This document shows positions 61,211 to 64,000 of a stretch of 64,000 nucleotides of DNA, piece by piece. The notes under the pieces were generated by a model, which saw nothing but the letters and a program-made list of their open reading frames with translations, was not told the DNA's origin and ran no database searches. The DNA is from Sphingomonas sp. PL-96 (lineage in GTDB: Bacteria > Pseudomonadota > Alphaproteobacteria > Sphingomonadales > Sphingomonadaceae). Made by a program: the position numbers and the translations under genes. Within the stretch, counting starts at the first letter, position 1, and every line of letters begins with the position of its first letter. Location: assembly GCF_020707215.1 (NCBI RefSeq), contig NZ_JAJFET010000003.1, positions 248,001-312,000 of the forward strand, given 5' to 3'.

Positions 61211-63232
61211 TCAGCTCTCCCCAACGCCCGGGAAGGCGGCGACCCGCAGCTTGGGCGCGCCATAGGGGATCAGCACCAGCCGCTCGGCCGTCCCCTTTGC
61301 GATCGCAACCTCAGGCGGCGGTGCGGCCGAGCCATCGACCTCCGGCCAGTTCGAGACAGAACGGCCTTCAGTGACAAGCGCCACCGGCGGATCGCGGCGG
61401 GAAAAGGGGACGGGTCCGACCGATCGCTCGATGCGGTGGAAGCGCGCATCCGGCGCCAGGCCGTACGCCCAGGACCCTGCCGGATGCACCTCCCAATCGG
61501 CGGTCAGCCCACGCGGCCGCCACTTCTCCCAGCGTTCGGCAACCGGCAGGGCGAACACCAGCGGTCCCTGCTCGACCGTCCGCGCGCCGTGGAACCCTGC
61601 TACCGTTCGCACGCTGCTGGTCAGCGCGATGTCGATGCGGTCCCCGGCTTTCCAATCACGCTCGATCCGGGCGAAGCTCCCGGGCTTCGCCTCCGGCGCT
61701 GCGGCCCCGTTTACGCGGACCGCCACGGTTTGGGCCCAGACTGGAATCCGCAGGTGGATCGGGAACCGCGCCGGCCGTGCCGGGTCGACATGGATCGCAA
61801 TGGTTTCTCGGAACGGATAGTCGGTTTCCTCGCGGATGCGGACCGGCACATCGGCAACGGTGGTCGTCACCTCGCACGGGGCGTGGATCGCGGCGACCAG
61901 GCCGCCGTCTTCGGACGCCATCCACAGGCTGGCGGTGAGGCGCGGCCAGCCCTGGTGGAAGTTAGCCGTACAGCAGCCGAAATGCGGCTCCAGTCCGAAC
62001 AGATTCGCCTCGCGACCATTGGTGGTCCACGGCCCCTTGGCACGGCTGCAACGGATCTGGTTCGGCTGTTGGTCGTACTGATGCGCCCACATGTCGTCGG
62101 TGAAGGTCGCCGGCAGCGCGTTGTAGGCGATGCGCTCGATCCGGTCTCCGATCGCGGGATCGCCCGTGATCGCCAGCGCATGCTCGAGCGAATAGAGTGC
62201 CTCGACGATCGCGCAGAGTTCCAGCCCCTGGCTCGGGCTGCGGCCCGCAAGATGCTCGTCCGCGGAATAGAGGCCGATCGGCAAGCCATGGTAGCGATCG
62301 AGCGCGTCGATCTGGCGGTGAAAGGCCGCGCGATCCTTCGCGGACCCGGAAATCAGGGACCAGATCGGCGACACCTTGAGCGCCTGCGCGTTGTTGACGC
62401 CGTGCACCGACAGAGCCGGGTCGCGCAGACCCTGTGGCGGCTCGCCCGGCACGTCGGGGCGGTCCATGCCGATGGCTGCCAGCGTCGTCTTGGTGCGGTA
62501 GGGATAGTCGGCAAACAGCCCCTGCCAGTCATAGCCCTGCCGCTGCAGCAGCCGGGCAAGCTCCAGCAGCTTGGCGTCACCGGTGCGGTTGTAGAGCCAG
62601 ACGATGGAGGCGACCTCATCCTGCCAGCGGAACTTCCCCCAGTCGCGCAAGGGCCGGCCGGGCAGCGCCTCCAGCTGATGATGGAAGTAGCGCGTCATCA
62701 CCGGGATCACGCGGGCATCGCCGGTAAGCTCGTGATATTGGGTGAGCACCTTCAGCATCACCATGCGCGGCCACCAGTCGTCATTGCTGCGGGGCCCGAT
62801 CATCCCGTTCGGCCACGGATGATCCAGCGTCCAGTCGAGGAAGCGCTGCGCCTTGGCCTTCAGCGGCGCCGAATCCAGCTGCCAGGCGAGCGGCAGCAGC
62901 CCGTCCAGGAAATAGGGGCCCCGCTCCCAGGACTCTCCCGTGCCGCCCAGCCAGCCGCTGTTCGGACCGACATCGGGCCAGGTCTCGTCGAGGTGCCCGC
63001 CCATGCCATCGGCCTGGATCTGAAGCTGGCGGCGGAGCCATCCGACCGGCTTGATCGCGCCGGTCGGCAGCAGGCGATAGGGCTGGGGTGCCAGCGGCGC
63101 GCGGTTCTTCGGAGGAGCCGAGCTTGCGCCCGACCGAACGGCGCCCTGCGTCGGACGAATGGCCATGATCGAGGCTCCAATCGCAGTGGAGGCGCGCAAA
63201 AAGGCACGGCGGGTAGGACGTGGTCCGGGCAT
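61211..63232 (-). CDS. GH127-like glycoside hydrolase (beta-L-arabinofuranosidase family), Tat-exported
   Basis: A 673-residue (alpha/alpha)6-barrel enzyme followed by beta-domains. The Tat signal is [19 protein letters not shown]. Family-like motifs: [59 protein letters not shown] (Glu) and [17 protein letters not shown], whose Cys-Cys pair matches the zinc/nucleophile cysteines of GH127. Relatives act on arabinofuranosides or plant polysaccharide side chains, but substrate range varies among GH127/DUF1680 proteins. It is convergent with the small gene downstream of GH16 and divergent from smpB. Confidence 0.88.
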   Translation of the reverse strand: MPGPRPTRRAFLRASTAIGASIMAIRPTQGAVRSGASSAPPKNRAPLAPQPYRLLPTGAIKPVGWLRRQLQIQADGMGGHLDETWPDVGPNSGWLGGTGESWERGPYFLDGLLPLAWQLDSAPLKAKAQRFLDWTLDHPWPNGMIGPRSNDDWWPRMVMLKVLTQYHELTGDARVIPVMTRYFHHQLEALPGRPLRDWGKFRWQDEVASIVWLYNRTGDAKLLELARLLQRQGYDWQGLFADYPYRTKTTLAAIGMDRPDVPGEPPQGLRDPALSVHGVNNAQALKVSPIWSLISGSAKDRAAFHRQIDALDRYHGLPIGLYSADEHLAGRSPSQGLELCAIVEALYSLEHALAITGDPAIGDRIERIAYNALPATFTDDMWAHQYDQQPNQIRCSRAKGPWTTNGREANLFGLEPHFGCCTANFHQGWPRLTASLWMASEDGGLVAAIHAPCEVTTTVADVPVRIREETDYPFRETIAIHVDPARPARFPIHLRIPVWAQTVAVRVNGAAAPEAKPGSFARIERDWKAGDRIDIALTSSVRTVAGFHGARTVEQGPLVFALPVAERWEKWRPRGLTADWEVHPAGSWAYGLAPDARFHRIERSVGPVPFSRRDPPVALVTEGRSVSNWPEVDGSAAPPPEVAIAKGTAERLVLIPYGAPKLRVAAFPGVGES

Positions 63233-63348
63233 CGTCTCTCTCCAACTCGCGCTTTTTGCGCAAGCTTATGGAAGACGCGCGGGCTTCGCCATCCTCTTGT
63301 GCAACCCACCTTTCCTCAGGCCATGCGAGCGCCTATGTCCGGCGTCCC

Positions 63349-63831
63349 ATGGCCCGACCCCGTCCAGCTACCTTCGACAAGCGCAAGATCGTCGCCGAGA
63401 ACCGGCGCGCCCGCTTCGACTATTTCATCGAGACCACCTATGAGGCTGGGATCGCGCTTACCGGTACGGAGGTGAAGTCGCTGCGCTTCGGCGAAGGCTC
63501 GATCGCCGAAAGCTATGCCGAGGTGAAGGATGAGGAGGTGTGGCTCGTCAACTCGAACATTCCCGAGTTCAGCCACGGCAACCGCTTCAACCATGAGCCC
63601 AAGCGCCCGCGCAAGCTGCTGCTGAACTTCCGCGAGATCAACAAGATGCACGGCGCGGTGGCGCGCGAGGGCATGACGCTCGTGCCGCTCAGCGTCTATT
63701 TCAACGGGCAGGGGCGTGCGAAGGTTGAGCTGGCGCTGGCCAAGGGCAAAAAGGCCCATGACAAGCGCGACACGATCAAGGAGCGCGATTGGAAGCGTGA
63801 GCAGCAGCGCCTGCTGCGCGATCGCGGCTGA
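63349..63831 (+). CDS. smpB: SsrA-binding protein SmpB
   Basis: A 160-residue trans-translation factor that brings tmRNA to stalled ribosomes. Family motifs: [54 protein letters not shown] and RPRKLLL. The C-terminal tail [18 protein letters not shown] is normal. The ATG at 63349 gives the expected N-terminus ([18 protein letters not shown]); the frame is open 43 codons further without support. It is followed at once by a DUF2062 gene. dapA, often a near neighbour in alphaproteobacteria, is about 30 kb upstream here. Confidence 0.97.
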   Translation: MARPRPATFDKRKIVAENRRARFDYFIETTYEAGIALTGTEVKSLRFGEGSIAESYAEVKDEEVWLVNSNIPEFSHGNRFNHEPKRPRKLLLNFREINKMHGAVAREGMTLVPLSVYFNGQGRAKVELALAKGKKAHDKRDTIKERDWKREQQRLLRDRG

Positions 63832-63836
63832 CGCAG

Positions 63837-64000
63837 TTGGGGGACAAGCAGCTCGGCGCGCGCATCCTCCGCTGGGCGGCGGCAAACATGCCGACGCGCG
63901 AGGGAATGGGCGAAAATCGCTGGCTTCGGCCGGTGGCGCACCGCGTGCTCGCGCCGGAGCTGTGGCGCTTCACCCGCCGTTCGGTGCCCCGCGGCGTGGC
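63837..64000 (+). CDS. DUF2062 membrane protein, N-terminal part (runs off the window)
   Basis: The first 54 codons of a DUF2062 protein. MPTREGMGENRWLRP and LAPELWRFTRRSVPRGV are the conserved soluble N-terminal segment that precedes the membrane helices of this family. The start is uncertain: TTG at 63837 (5 nt after the smpB stop) or ATG at 63888, neither with a clear ribosome binding site. It is probably cotranscribed with smpB. Confidence 0.8.
   Translation, partial: MGDKQLGARILRWAAANMPTREGMGENRWLRPVAHRVLAPELWRFTRRSVPRGV

Overview
The window is GC-rich, densely packed chromosomal DNA that looks like a sphingomonad (Alphaproteobacteria, Sphingomonas-like). The evidence is gene content rather than a marker gene: several Tat-exported carbohydrate enzymes, two LacI-type regulators next to sugar genes, a cellulose operon with a fused BcsA-BcsB, a GreB-type factor, an slt/dapA pair, smpB followed by a DUF2062 gene, and intergenic palindromes of the GAGCTTGTCGAG and AGCGAAGTCGAAG kinds that I associate with sphingomonads. 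No rRNA, CRISPR array or intact transposase was seen. There is one tRNA, tRNA-Pro(UGG).

Layout. 1-3500: the remains of an element beside tRNA-Pro, with an M13 metallopeptidase and a frameshifted tyrosine-integrase relic. 3.8-8.2 kb: a secreted TPR/zinc-peptidase-like protein, a LacI regulator and an MFS sugar porter. 8.2-13 kb: retropepsin-like protease, Tat-exported M24 peptidase, cupin plus SDR pair, and a small membrane protein with an MBL-fold hydrolase. 13.2-24.4 kb: a sugar-oxidation locus. It holds an aldo/keto reductase, a DUF1080 (3-keto-disaccharide hydrolase family) protein, a LacI repressor, and a divergent operon of MFS permease, cytosolic TIM-barrel isomerase, Gfo/Idh/MocA oxidoreductase, cytochrome c, two Tat-exported TIM-barrel isomerases, a gluconate-2-dehydrogenase-subunit-3-like protein and a GMC flavoprotein. 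I read this as a periplasmic 3-dehydrogenase (3-keto-glycoside) pathway. 24.5-33.6 kb: housekeeping and envelope genes (lipoprotein, M28 peptidase, ettA, cyclophilin, NYN protein, greB, lytic transglycosylase, dapA).

33.7-48.8 kb: a cellulose module. A PAS protein, a CHASE3-HAMP-GAF-GGDEF cyclase and a GAF-PAS-GGDEF-EAL phosphodiesterase sit next to a divergent operon encoding a BcsR/BcsP-like protein, BcsQ, BcsAB, BcsC, BcsD and BcsZ. Adjacent genes overlap by 1-11 nt, and BcsA carries a c-di-GMP-binding PilZ domain. 49-63.2 kb: a second accessory carbohydrate block with a GH92 mannosidase, a DAACS symporter, two tandem RBBP9-type hydrolases (one apparently inactivated), a PaoABC-type molybdenum aldehyde dehydrogenase, a GH55-like protein with a GH16 beta-glucanase, and a GH127-like protein. 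63.3-64 kb: smpB and the start of a DUF2062 gene. From memory dapA and smpB are usually close neighbours in alphaproteobacteria, so 33.7-63.3 kb looks like a roughly 30-kb insertion of surface-polysaccharide and glycan-degradation genes.

All assignments come from reading the translated sequence. No database search was run.
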